From Viscum album (Eukaryota; Streptophyta; Magnoliopsida; Santalales; Viscaceae), in contig OY728136.1 in the NCBI GenBank assembly GCA_963277665.1, positions 1,979,656,576 through 1,979,720,575 on the forward strand: a stretch of DNA of 64,000 nucleotides. Reading direction: 5' to 3'. The translations under genes and the position numbers were made by a program. The notes beneath the pieces are model-generated. The model saw nothing but the letters and a program-made list of their open reading frames with translations. It ran no database searches and had not been told where the DNA came from. Position 1 is the first letter of the stretch, and each line of letters begins with the position of its first letter. This document shows, piece by piece, positions 12,012 to 24,200 of the stretch.

Positions 12012-13767
12012 GTAGTGGTAAAGGTCACTTTAGGAAAAGCATGAAATGTTTTTTTTTGTAATAAGGTAATATTCAGTTTCTAATGGCATATAAATGACTT
12101 AATTTAAGTATAGGTTGTTTATGAGTAGATATAATCTCATCCAATAGGTTTTAGATTGGTTTAGGTCACCATATTAACTTTATCATTTAGATTTAACTCT
12201 TAGTTAAATAGGTTAACTTTTACCATGTCCCTTTTATTTTTATATTATATGGTTAATAAACTCACAATAAACTACCAAGTGAACCTTAATAGGTTTATTA
12301 ATGACACATATAATATTATATAGGCCTTTTGGTGGAACCTTATACTTTTAAAAATATTATATTAACCAATAATATAGTATTTGTTTTAAAAGCTCAATTA
12401 TGTCAATTTTTACATTAATTAATAATTTATTTTTGTTAAATTCATAACAACATTATTACTTCAAAAAAAATTATTGAATCAAAATCAACTTGTCATATTA
12501 ACCTATAAAATTTCTTGATATAATGAAAATGCTCAAATTATATTTATTTTAATATTTATAATATCATTTATTTGACTCTTTCATTAAAAAGGAAAATACT
12601 TCATCATTATTGTGTCATATATAAATATATTTATTTTATGTCTAAAAATTATAAATAAAATATCATAATGTTGAAAATTATTTTAGCTTTCTAATGATTA
12701 TTTATAGTAGAATAGATCAATTATATATCCTCATATAAAAATTGTTTTACTAAATTATATTTGCTTATGTAATTTTTGTCTTTACTTTAGATTATTTAAT
12801 ATAAAATGGCATTACCACACCCATGTGGCTTAGTGGGGTCCCAAAATTAACCCAAGGCTGCTCATGATCTGAAATTAATCAACCAATAGGAATAAGACAA
12901 ATGTTATGGTAATTTATTATTATTATAATATTATTTTGTTTACCTTTATTCACCGGATTTACACTTTAACCATGGTAGATAAAATGTTTACCGAAATAAT
13001 TATTCATACTGTCTAAAAATAAAAGTTACCTATTTAATAAATTTGGACCTCCTAATTACAAATATGTAATCCATTATTCCAAATTCAAAACCTATAAGTT
13101 GAAGAAACTAATATAAAATTAATTCCCACTGTCAATACCAAAAGCGTGTCTTTAAGAAATATTAACTATCAAAAGATTGACACTTGTTTATTTCTAGTTT
13201 AAATGTAAAATTACATTCAATAAACAAATTTTTATTAAATACTAAAAATATAATATAATTATACTTCCAAAACATTAAAATATATAATTGAACACAATAA
13301 GTTATTTTGATTAAAATAGTTGTTTTCAGTGAAAATTTAGTATTTTCAACTAATCACCCAAATATGAAGGTTATCCGAAAAACACCAAAAATTTATCAAA
13401 GATAAATTTTTATGTCCATATTCTAATGAAGATGATTATTTTGTCAAATTGAATATATAAAAGATTCAAATATTGTATTTAAAAAGTGTTCTCCATTAAA
13501 TGGTTGTACAATTGCAATTTTTTTGAAAAATACTACTTTTATATTTTGAATGAATTTGTTCTTATATTATATATAAGAAAAACATAATATGGATTCTAAA
13601 ATTATATGAAGTATATAAAAACAAATATTTAGTTAATACTATTCATAACCGCTTTTTAAACGGCTAGTTTGGTATGTTGTGCTGTGCTCAAACTCAGTGT
13701 TGCGTGTTGCGCAAGTTATTGATTTACTTTTAAGAGATAATGTACTATAAAATCCTGGGGTGTTACA

Positions 13768-13772
13768 CAAAT
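13768..13772. repeat. Right target-site duplication of EA
   Basis: CAAAT directly after the LTR end TGTTACA; partner of CCAAT at 3216-3220 with one mismatch. Confidence 0.5.
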
Positions 13773-16700
13773 GATAAAGTTCGTTCATCATAAATGATTA
13801 TAAACCATTATTTTGTGGGGTAGATAATGATCCATCAAAGAGTTGAAAATAAAGTAAACATCCAACATTATAATGGTTAGAGATAATTTTATATCCTTAT
13901 AAATATAATGATAAGAGAGAAAAGGCAATTATTTTTCCATGAGGTAAAAAGAAGAATCATAAAATGATATTAATTATATATGGATAATTCCATGAGTATA
14001 GTAAATAAATATACCCTCTCATATAATGTACGCTATACAAGACCCATTAGTGTTCATCTATAGTCCACTCAGAGGAGGATTCTAGTTCATTCATCAATGA
14101 TACTACAATGAAAAAAATTATTATAGGTGAATGATGTTAATATAGTCCTAAAGTGTTAAAATGTGTGAGGGTTACCTTCCATTTCAAAGAATTTTATAAA
14201 TAATAAATGTGAATAATGCATAGTAATTTTATATTATTTATGTTTCATCATTAATTGAGTTATTTAGGGCCTCACATAAATCTAACTAATTGAAAGTGAT
14301 GGTCAGGTGGTGGATGATCCATTCAATGGAGGGTGTGTTAACCCCATTGCATCATATAATGACATAAATATATATCATGCTGAATTTGGGGTGAATTTAT
14401 ATAATATTGTCCAACCTGAAAATAGAATTGGTTTTAATTAACTCTGGATAAGATCCTGGGGGTTTTAATTCATGATTGGATTTTTTTTTGTAATGGTAAT
14501 ATTAATATGTGTGTGTTAACCAAAACTGAACCCTTTTATCTCAGAACACATCCCCATAACAAAATATCCATAAAAAAAATTTAAATTTTGTAGCGATATC
14601 AGCACCTAGAGGTAGATTTAATATGGATTGACTATGAGTGGTTCTTTATGCATCTTTAGAAAACCATTGATATCAAAATCCCTAGTTAATTAATAGGTAA
14701 TGATAATTGAAACAACTTCATTAAAAAGATAAATTGTATTAAGGAACCATTTTTATCCTTATCCGACACAACTATTTTGATGTTTTGGTATTGAATAACT
14801 AAATCAAAAATACTTCTAAGATGGGGTAACATAAGAAGTGTGGAGTATATCTAACACATTTTTTCTTCAAGAATAACATCTCTCTGGTCTCAATAATCCA
14901 GTGCATGTTATCTAGGAGAGATATATGAAATTAAACATGGTTATTATAGATAAATAATTGGTACAAAACCCCATAAGAGACAACATCCATATTCTCACCA
15001 TAATTATTATTTTTTAAGTAATACCATGGAGAATGAATCGAGTAGTAGTCCTATGAAAAATTCATAGGTATGCCATATATGATATGATAATGATGATGTA
15101 AATCAACAACTTAAACTTCAGGAAGACTAGTATTTCTTCTCAATCTAATCCTATAAAATATTTTCAGAGAGTTTGTATAACACAAGAATCCATTAAGAAT
15201 TTTTCTCAATTTTTATAATCAAATCATTGTTTACATTATTAATATACAGGTTATGGAAAACCATAAATGATTGTATATTTTTTATAATTTACACTCCTTC
15301 TCATAATGAAATAAATATGTTTTTTATTCAACAATAGGTCAAAATATTATACTTTCAAAACCATAAACATGAGTAGTCTAGATATTACTATTTAAAATTG
15401 AGGAACACATATACAATAAGAAGAATTATTTTTCATAGAAATCCATTCATCTTTTGGGAAGATGGATCATGTATGTCATGATCCTTGAAGAGAAAAAAAA
15501 TACTTTAATGAACCATTATTTTTATCCACTAAAATACTCATAGCCACTCATGATCTTTATCAACAATTTAATAGATATTTTCTTTCCATTTAGAAATATC
15601 AGCATTCCATCATTTAATATGATATGAGATATCCTTGGTTTTCCATAATAACCCCTAAAAGGTCCTCCTATCCCTTCTTGAATATTGATGTTCACATTAT
15701 TATTGATGAGTTAATGCTCAAACATGAATAGGTTAGAGAACAATAATTCCCCATATTATTTTTTCTCTAATTTATTTTAAAATACCATCAAATTACCATT
15801 ATAGACACAATAAAACATGGAAAAGAGTAGTAGTGAAAGAACATTCCATTATTCTATTTTATGCATAATTATAATCACATAACTATGAAAATATTTATTT
15901 TTTCAATTTTATTAAATTAATTTTTCATATACAACAACAATTTGATATTTCCCACACACACCTTCCTCCCACGGTCCAAAATAATCTATTTTGGGAAAAA
16001 AATACAACTAGATTCTTCTCTCTCTGAAAAAAACATGTTGTTCCTAAAAAATTAGTTTGGGAAAAAGAATAAAAATGTTATCATTTAAAATATTATCCAC
16101 AATTTTATAAGTATTTTAAATATAATAATAATTCAAAAATGGTGAAAGGAGATGGTCTGAACCACAGTTTCGAAGGGATAAATAGTGTTTCAACATGTCA
16201 AATAGAGTAAATGTATTAATATAAAGAAGTCTTGTATAGGATTTATAATATTAGTATTGATTGTGTTTCATGCTATGATATAGAAGGAACTTTCAAAAAA
16301 ATTGATATCTAAGGCATAATATAAATTCATTCAATTCAGTGTATTTATAATTAACCTTTCATCAAGGATGCCTTTAAAATTTTCATTGTTCTATGATGTT
16401 AGGTTTTTATAAATAGTGTTAAAGAATTACGTGTCACCATAGTCACCAAGTTATCACATCCTATTTACAACTCTTTCATTCAATCCTATAATCAAGGAGG
16501 GAAGGTGTTAAAAAATATTTGGTATTATAGATTTGAAATCCTTAATTAAGGTTTGATCATCCCAATAGAGGTAATAGTTTCTGGGAAATTTCTATTAATT
16601 GAAGAAAATATCAACGAATTCAGGGTTCGTATTTCCTTTTTAGTTAAATTTGACCTCAATTTTTCACATGAATAGAATTATTCCCTAGATAAAAAATTAT

Positions 16701-18239
16701 ACAATTTATTTTTATTACATTAAATTATATCATGAACCATATTATCCCATCCTTCTTGAAAATATATATTCAGCTATTGAACATCCTTTATCTTGACATC
16801 ATTCTATAGGGATACATGAATTTATCATATTATGATTCCATGATAATGTTTTTTTAAATGTTTATGATTATTCTACAATATTCCCTATGTATATACCTAT
16901 GAAATAACAGGTCAAAACTCTTAAAGGAGCTATTTTTAGTCTACCTCTTGTAGTCATATTTCAGGGAAATAGAACAACACATTAATTTTTGGGTAATCCC
17001 CAAATTTTAAGTAAAATAATGGGTGATAAGATAACAGTTAAGAATTTAGGGAATAGTTTTTTTGAAAAATGGAGATAACTTGGAGGTTCATGACACAAAT
17101 TTCCATGTCAATCCAAGTATATAAATTACAAATTTTTCACTTAGTGAAACAATCATTTATATATTTGATATCTTGTAGTTAATTAAATGATAAAATAGAT
17201 ATGGATTGTTGTATATAATTCATTGATAAATTTTGCACTCTATTCATTTATATATGATCAATGATAGTGTTAAAATCACCCTAGAAAATCTATTGGGTGT
17301 TTCCTAGTTTAATGTTTTTGAAATTCTATTAAAGGTCACCCATCTCTATGATGTCATTATTTTAATAGAAAAATGTGAAAAAGATGATATATTTTTTAGA
17401 ATATTACTAATAATAATATATTGAGTGAAACATTTATAAACTTTAATATTAAGATAATATTTATATAGTATCTAAATATGCTTCTTACAAGGATAATCGT
17501 GAAATAAGTGTTTCATTAAAAAATTTCCTCAAATTTATTTGATGGTGTCTACATATTTCATAGTCATGATGATAGAAATGATAAAAAATTTGTTACATTG
17601 ATATTATATTTAATAAATTCACACTTTCTGATGGAGTTAAGATCCCATTATTCTAGCTCAATGAGAAATTTATTTAGAAAAATACAGGGCAGATCTTATG
17701 GCTTAATCCTCCTGGAATTTTGGATATTGAGGGATAATTTATCTATGATCTCATGAAAGGGACTCAATAATCATCTGTATTGAGTTAACCATGGTATATA
17801 TAACTATCTACTATTTTTTCCTATATATAGTTTTTTGAGTGAGATAAACATTCAATTTCATAGACATTAGATGGTAGAAGAGGTTCTCTAAGACCGAGGC
17901 CAAGGAGAATGATATATTCATAAGTGCAGACCCAATGTTCCATTTATATATATTTTTGGATACATTGGAATGTATATATAGAGAATAATCCAAGTATTCA
18001 TGAGTAGTATGTTCAAGAATCCCAATGGTAGGAATCAAAGATGCATTATGGAATGAATCTACCATTTTGAATAAAACATTTACAAGAGTGGAGGGTTGAG
18101 CACCAAATTAATATAATGTCATGAAAAACTCATTTGATAGAGTATCATAACCATATTGGGGGGATCTCCATCATCATAAGATATTGAATAATGGGTATGA
18201 ATTTTTTTTTAGGCCAGTATACCTAGAAAAGAGTGAGGA
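13773..18239. other. AT-rich decayed sequence, unassigned
   Basis: I see no gene with support. The left part should continue the locus interrupted at 3221. The right part should hold the endonuclease and earlier RT domains of LINE-A, whose RT tail is readable from about 18240, but I could not recognise them. An 84-codon minus-strand frame at 17811-18065 has no motif and lies antisense to the expected LINE direction. Confidence 0.35.
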
Positions 18240-18520
18240 TTCCATAATAGATGTTATTACGTTGGAGAGATCAAATAAAAAAGAATCACGATAATTTATG
18301 AATGGGATAAGAAAATACGGAATATGTATCCTTATCCTTGGAATATTATTCCATTTATGTTGAAAACAATTTGGGATTATCACCTTACTATAGAATAGGA
18401 GAGACTATGAAAAGATATGGTCATTCCCTATATAAAGAATGATCATTTTGGAAAGGAGATTGAGAAACACATGTCCACAGGTATATGGGACTCTATCTCA
18501 TGCCTCATGGTTAAATAATA
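18240..18520 (+). pseudogene. LINE-A reverse transcriptase C-terminal part
   Basis: Reading the plus strand gives, with stops, a peptide like the region after the RT thumb of plant L1 ORF2 proteins: IRNMYPYPWN...MLKTIWDY, aligned with IRSL...LKLCWDLL; then KDMVIPYIKNDHFGKEI, aligned with FLRxRFxKxGKPI; then STGIWDSI near 18473-18495, aligned with SSIWxGIK. In an active LINE this belongs to the enzyme that copies RNA at the target site. The rest of the ORF is unreadable until the RNase H domain at 21830. The assignment rests on motif order and is moderately secure. Confidence 0.5.
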
Positions 18521-19189
18521 TTCATCAAACCAAAATAACTAAAAAATCACAAATTTCATTCAATTCACAAGAATTTTTGAATAATAATTGTAATAATGGG
18601 ATGAAGGCCAAAATGATTTCAAATTTGGGATCATTAAATTCATGGAAGTGAACAGACCATAGTAAGTGATGTAATCAATTATGATGACAATATTTGTATT
18701 TAATGTAAAAATCATTACTAGATCAATCATCCAAAAAGTGTAATATCTAACATGGTGTTGGTCTAAGATAGATATAATGGTAGGGAAGAATAAACCCATG
18801 TATATTTAATGATTCACTATAAGAAAGTTCATTAGGACTACTCAATACCATATTTGTATATGATCATGGTGTTTTAATTGTTATTAACCCATCAAAATTA
18901 AGAAGAAGTTATTTATAATGTCCGAATAACTTTATTCTATCAAGATACTAGCTAAGTTGGTAAATTACAAAGTGTGTGGGATGGGATGTGGGACCAAAGA
19001 TGGGAATTTTTAAGGTAATCCTTAATGGTTGTTAGTGAATAATAAGGAGTCGAGATCATTAGATAATAACTTGTATCCACCCCCAGTGTGAGCAACAGTG
19101 ACACATCCTCTATCCATGAGGGAATACTAATAGATTTTTCAAATGCATAGATAATTGTTAAGGAAAATTCATAGAGAAATTTTTAAAAA
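18521..19189. other. Unassigned, within LINE-A
   Basis: AT-rich; expected to hold the zinc-finger (zf-RVT) region of LINE-A, which I could not identify. Short frames on both strands are not convincing. Confidence 0.3.
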
Positions 19190-19480
19190 TAAGGTTCAAC
19201 CCTTATTATTAATAATTTTACGATAATTATTCTTATCGTTAAAAATATTATAATAATTATTGTTATTATGATGTTTTTTATTTTCATATTCATCATAATA
19301 ATAACAATCATCATCATCATGATCATTAATATCATTATCATTTCAGTCATCATTATCATCATCATTATCATTATTATATTCATTTTTATTATTATGACAA
19401 TTATCATAAAAATCATAATCATAATCATAATCATAATCATCATAATCATCCTAATAATAATCATATTCATCAGCGTATGT
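19190..19480. repeat. Imperfect (ATC/ATT/AAT)n microsatellite
   Basis: About 290 bp of interleaved ATC, ATT, AAT and ATAATC units. It produces open frames on both strands that encode only Ile, Met and similar residues; these are artefacts of the repeat. Confidence 0.85.
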
Positions 19481-19578
19481 GTTAAAAAGTATCAATATTT
19501 GGGGACCTTTTTGTTAAAATGGGACATTGGAAGGGGGTCTTCCCTTGGGTGGGGGGTTGGTGTGCTGGTCAAATAGGT

Positions 19579-19594
19579 TGTGTGTGTGTGTGTG
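19579..19594. repeat. (TG)8 dinucleotide repeat
   Basis: A perfect TG run inside a short, more complex segment (19481-19627) that separates the two large trinucleotide tracts. Confidence 0.8.
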
Positions 19595-19627
19595 ATTTTT
19601 TATGATTTCTAACCCCAATGAATTTCC

Positions 19628-19990
19628 ATGATTATTATTTTATAATGAATATTTTGATCATTACAATTATCATAATAATTATCATAATAATAATCATTAT
19701 CAGTCTCAATATCAATAATTTTATCATTAGATTTATAATTATAATTGTCTTTATCTTTATCAAAACCGTTATTTATATCATTGTGATCATCATCATCATC
19801 ATCATGATTATGATTATGACTAGGATTATGATTAATATTATGTTTATGATTATGATCATGATAATGATTATGATTATGATAATGATTATGATTATTATTA
19901 TAATTATGATTATGATGATGATGATGATTATTATTATTATTATTATGAAAATTACTATATCATTATATTTCTGATTATCATAATTATGAT
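19628..19990. repeat. Imperfect (ATT/ATC/ATGATT)n microsatellite
   Basis: About 360 bp of ATT, ATC, GATTAT and TGATGA units, the second half of the simple-sequence region. It again gives Ile/Met frames on both strands that are not genes. Confidence 0.85.
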
Positions 19991-21829
19991 TATTGCTTGG
20001 AATTGGGGATTCACTATCAATATAGATAAAACACACCATAAAGGTACCCATACTACATTCTACAAATGTTTTTTATCAAGAAAATATGGAATTAATAGTT
20101 TTTATCTTATGATCAACTAATTAATGATGGATTTTTTATCATTTAAAATTTTATACTATGTTGAGACATGTCTAAAACTTGTAAGTGAAATTTTTTTAGT
20201 ACATAATTTCCAAGGACGTTGGATGTATATTTTTTAATAATTTCTTACAGGATTCACAATTGGTAAAATACATCAACACATTTATGTTACTCTTGATAAA
20301 TAAGAAACTTAGTGATCATTTTTTCAACTGTCAACTATTATTATGGATTCAAAATATCATTAATTTTTGAAACATTAAAATTTTAAAAAATTACTGGTCA
20401 CTTTATTTATAATACATCCTAATTCATGTGAGTCCTAAATGACATTAAAAAGTTTCCAATAATCTAATATAAATCTATAAATAACATTTATGAAGAATTG
20501 TTAATAATAGTAACTCTGTGTGTCTATTTATTTCATTACGTCGAACTTATTTCAAATACATTAGATGCATCCCTCTAATACCATCCTGGATTAATGAGAA
20601 CGTGAACTGTGATTCACTTCACGATCATTCACATGAAGGTCATGGGGTAATTTTTGATGCATGAAACATATTTTTTAGAGGTTCTTTTAATCAATATCAT
20701 TGTAATTTCTTTACGTATAAATGTAAATTCTAGATTCATATATTTGGGAAGAAATATGTACAAAAACTGATTAGACTAATATTTAGATATAGGGAGAAAT
20801 ATTATACGTTGTTAACATTGTGATCTAGCTATTTAGGAATGTTCCATGGTAGCAATAAATGGAATTAATTGACTATATTTTAGAATTTCTAGGATATCAA
20901 ATATTGGTAACTCATATATATATATAATGGGACATGGTAGATGATCTGTTATCAATGTTTTTTTGCTAATGATGATGTCTTATATTTGTATTTAAAATTT
21001 TAAAATGTTTTTATGAACATTTTATATTTAATATAATAGGTGATGTTTAAAAATATATCATTAAATATCCATTATATTCCATTTGTTATATATATAGATA
21101 TTGAATTTTTGTGGAAGGACTTTAAGAACCATTACTTATACTATATCCGATGAGGATTGTGGGGGTGATTATAATAATAATTTATTTTATAGTTACTGTT
21201 AAAATTATTACTTATACAACACTATTATTACTATTATTACTATTATTCATAATATTATTCTTATGATCATTATAATTAATTTTTTACTCTTATTATAATT
21301 ACTATCTTTGTTGTAGTTATTTTTTGTTATTATTATTATTATTATTGTTATTTGTTAATGTTTTTGTTTTTGTTTTTGTTTTTGTTGTTTTTTATGAGTC
21401 CCCATCATGTGGTTTATGATGAAGCCTTAAATTAAATAAATCTAGGTTTATATAATAATTTTTAAATTATTTTTTAATTTATCAGTGTTTGGGGTCCTTA
21501 TTATTGTTTAAAGGATGTATTTATCTACTCTATTTATAGATCATGGGGTGTGTTGTATTATATGTTGTGAAGGAGGGAAGATTGATGGATTAAAAATTGA
21601 GGTGTGATGAGACTGAAATATTTCCTAAATATAGATTCATGTTGGTATCATGATGTACGTAACACGTTAATGGCTCATTGGGTGATCATGTGTGATGAAT
21701 AGTTATCAACACGATTGAATAGTTCCAGTAAAATACATTTTGGTTGCTTCAAAATTTTAAGTGTAATTCATTCTAAACAGTATGTAATATCTCATAAACA
21801 CTATAATTATTATTGTATGTGGAATAAAA
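19991..21829. other. AT-rich spacer with short simple repeats
   Basis: No gene recognised. Contains a (TTA)n stretch and a (GTTTTT)n run in 21190-21390. By position it lies inside LINE-A between the RT tail and RNase H. Confidence 0.4.
21190..21390. repeat. (TTA)n and (GTTTTT)n simple repeats
   Basis: ATTATTACTATTATTACT units, then seven TTA/ATT units near 21328-21350, then about four GTTTTT units at 21360-21385. Confidence 0.75.
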
Positions 21830-22320
21830 AATCTATTAACCATCCCAAATATATAAGAAAGATCCCACATATACCCAGTACATCAATATTAACACTCGTG
21901 GTACGACAATGGGTGATTCAATCCATGGAGTATATAGTGGAATCCTTAAAACAAACATAGGCTTCCTCATGGAATGATTTAAGTAGTTTATGGTAAATTT
22001 CATTATTTTTAATGAAATTTTTTCCATTGTTATGTATGAAATTAAATTTTCCAAACCCTTGGGCTATAACAACTTATGGATTGAATTCGACACCACGTGG
22101 CATGTTAACCAACTCATATCAAAATCAACTTTACTACCCTGGATATCATATAAATTATTGTTGGAATTTTTACATCACATTATGAATATTCAATCTATGG
22201 ATTCTCACAAGTACAATGAGTGAAACATGGCATTTTAAACACTTTCCCAAATGGATATTGTATAAAATACAATAATTTGGTATTTAAATCTTGGTGATGT
22301 TATTTCATACGTACATATCT
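21830..22320 (+). pseudogene. LINE-A RNase H (RVT_3-like) domain
   Basis: The C-terminal RNase H found in many plant L1 ORF2 proteins, which removes RNA from the hybrid. It reads NINTRGTTMG at about 21885-21914, aligned with the family's KVNTDGAAxG; the catalytic Asp is replaced by Arg. Then PLGYNNLWIEFDTTW at 22055-22099, aligned with SLGWxNLWIExDS with the Asp kept, then LPWISYKLL and SHKYNE at 22203-22220, aligned with SHIYREGN. One frameshift lies near 21960-21990. The motif spacing is as in the family, so I regard the domain call as good; membership in the same LINE as 18240 is inferred from strand and order. Confidence 0.65.
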
Positions 22321-22369
22321 ATAATGTGAGAAGTGTTTTATATAAAAACCTCCAAGTTAACCAATTATA

Positions 22370-23770
22370 AAATCTTAAATTTTTATTAATATTTTTTTTG
22401 GAATGGTCTTATTTGGTCCACTACAAAGGATTTCTGGGAAAATTAAATAAACTATGGTCCTTCATTGATCTTAAAGATAAATATTTTTGTCTTAATGATC
22501 TGTGGGGAAGTAAATTAATTCTAATTTGTAGAGTTAACTATTATATTATACTCCATTTATCTGACGAGTCCTTAATGGTCTAGAAATTGTTTAATAATAA
22601 TCTCAAAACATGTATTATCATCTAATATAAATGGATATTATCATTAATTTTTTCAGTTGTAGGCCCTATAATGCTCAAATATGGGTTCAACTATATAGTG
22701 TTATGTATTATTTTTGACAATCCCAAATACCCTGTGACATAGACTCATGCATTAGAACTGCACATTAGTTATATTTAGGAGTATTTTATATCAATAATGG
22801 TTAATATTCTATAATTTTGTTAGAGGATACTTTAAATAATCATCTCTTTGATATGGCCTATCATGAAGCGAGTGGTGATAAAAATGATATTTAGAGAGTT
22901 TGAATTCGTTGCACTTTTTTTGTAACGACTATAAGGTGGTTTTGAATTTTTTTACTAATTTAATAGTGTTAAAAATATCTATGTTAAAATAGTGAATTTT
23001 GATTCTATAACTAAAAAAGAAAAAATGGGTAATCCAAATTAATGAGATTAGGGTAAATTTCCATTTTCAATTTATTGAACCATCTAGAAAAGATCTGAAA
23101 AAGGCCAATATGGAATTTTCATTTTGGAAGGAATCCTCTTCAAAATATTGATATATCATGCCCAATTAAAGCGAAATGAATCTAAAATATTGTGTTTGGT
23201 AATCAAGAATTAGGGAGTAACACTTTACCAGATGAGAAAGAGTTTATATCATCATTAAATCTTTTTTTGATATTTGTGATTGATTCCATTTAAATTTAAA
23301 TTATGTCGAGAAAACTAAAAATGAATAAATTGATGGCTATCCTACATATAATATGTCTTGGATTGATATGGTTAATGATAAATTGGAGTAAAAAAATTCT
23401 TTTAAAAATATGTAAATTTATAAAAATAAAAAAGAGGATAACTAATCTGAAAAATTATTATGATTTGGTTGATTCATTTATATATTCTCCTGGGAAAAAA
23501 TAATTTTTTTCTAGAAGAGGAAGGGGAAATGAAAATTTATCTTAATATAAAAAAACTAAGGATAATGGAATAAAAAATATATTTTTAAAAAAAATTAATG
23601 ATGATTTAGTTGATATGTCTAATGATCATTTGATAAAACATAGTGATTTAGGTAATCCATTTAAAAAGGAAGGAGACACACTTTTCAAGTCTATAGAAAA
23701 AATTTAATTATTATATAATAAAAATAATTTAAATTTATGAAGAAATATATCAAAAGGTTTAGAGAAAAAG
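22370..23770 (+). pseudogene. LINE-B ORF1 (DUF4283-like RNA-binding protein) relic
   Basis: ORF1 of plant L1 elements is an RNA-binding, nucleocapsid-like protein. The frame at 22398-22583 reads LVHYKG...KLNKLWSFIDLK...NYYIILHLSDESLMV, which follows the DUF4283 pattern (KGD, KLxxLW, GYYEFxFxSxEDL). It continues with NAQIWVQLY near 22675-22700, the AQVWVRLxGLPxEYW motif. The frame at 23303-23503 and following Lys-rich readings to about 23700 would be the linker and C-terminal part. The ORF1 N-terminus is not visible; DUF4283-like sequence begins about 70 bp after the LINE-A ORF2 end. Many stops. Confidence 0.5.
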
Positions 23771-24200
23771 ATTAATATTATCTATTGTAATTGGCATGGG
23801 TCACTAAATTCAAAGACTAAAAGTCCCATTGATGAAATTATTATAACTAATTAGCCTCTTATTTTTAACTTTTCTAATATTATGGTTCCCATAAAAATGT
23901 AAACATTATAAATATTGAAATATTATTTTATATAATTTTTTAAATGAGTTATCCTATATATAATATTGAAAATTTGGTTTTTTTGCTTCTTAAAAAAACT
24001 AAAATGTATTTATATAGGAGGTTAGTAAGAAGACGATCACTTGTATCTTTGATTACACTGAAGAAACATTTTTAATTTCTTTTGTTAATTATAGTAATAA
24101 ATATATATAAAGTAAAGATATCTTTTTTGATATTGATTTACACTATAATTATACCTCTCTTACTTTGATAAGTTTTTGATATTTTGAAACTCTTTAAGAT
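23771..24200 (+). pseudogene. LINE-B endonuclease, N-terminal half
   Basis: Start of L1 ORF2, the apurinic-type endonuclease that nicks the target. INIIYCNWHGSLNSKTKS at 23771-23824 aligns with the family start (xxFWNxRGxxNxxTRxxLK), followed by PLIFNFSNIMV (aligned with KPxIIFIxEPMV). Near 24050-24110, EVSKKTITCIF...FLISFVNYSNKYI aligns with xVSDQHITxxx...ISFVYASxxYI. The reading breaks off about 24200 at the E1 LTR. The second half is found at 51356. Confidence 0.6.

Larger units (their letters stand above)
3221..13767 (-). mobile_element. EA: gag-only LTR retrotransposon (TR-GAG-like chromovirus derivative)
   Basis: Full-length element on the minus strand: LTR 9795-13767, primer-binding site, leader, gag, polypurine tract, LTR 3221-7181. 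Both LTRs show the TGTAACA/TGTTACA ends, with TATAA-type decay at 9795. The interior is only about 2.6 kb and holds gag but no protease, RT, RNase H, integrase or chromodomain, so EA could only have moved with proteins supplied by a relative. E3 at 53.66 kb is such a relative: LTR blocks, leader frame and gag correspond. A SINE is inserted at 7761-7934. Whether EA is one deleted copy or a member of an amplified non-autonomous family cannot be told from one locus. Confidence 0.85.
9795..13767 (-). repeat. EA 5' LTR
   Basis: 3973 bp repeat pairing with 3221-7181. The right end is GGGGTGTTACA; the left end reads TATAATACCC where TGTAACACCC is expected, two C-to-T type changes. It carries the promoter that would have driven EA. 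Differences between the two LTRs are frequent, so the insertion is old. Confidence 0.87.

Noticed and set aside
19183..20051. Four open frames of about 90-118 codons on both strands, rich in Ile and Met
   Set aside because: They are translations of the ATT/ATC microsatellite, open in both directions for compositional reasons only.
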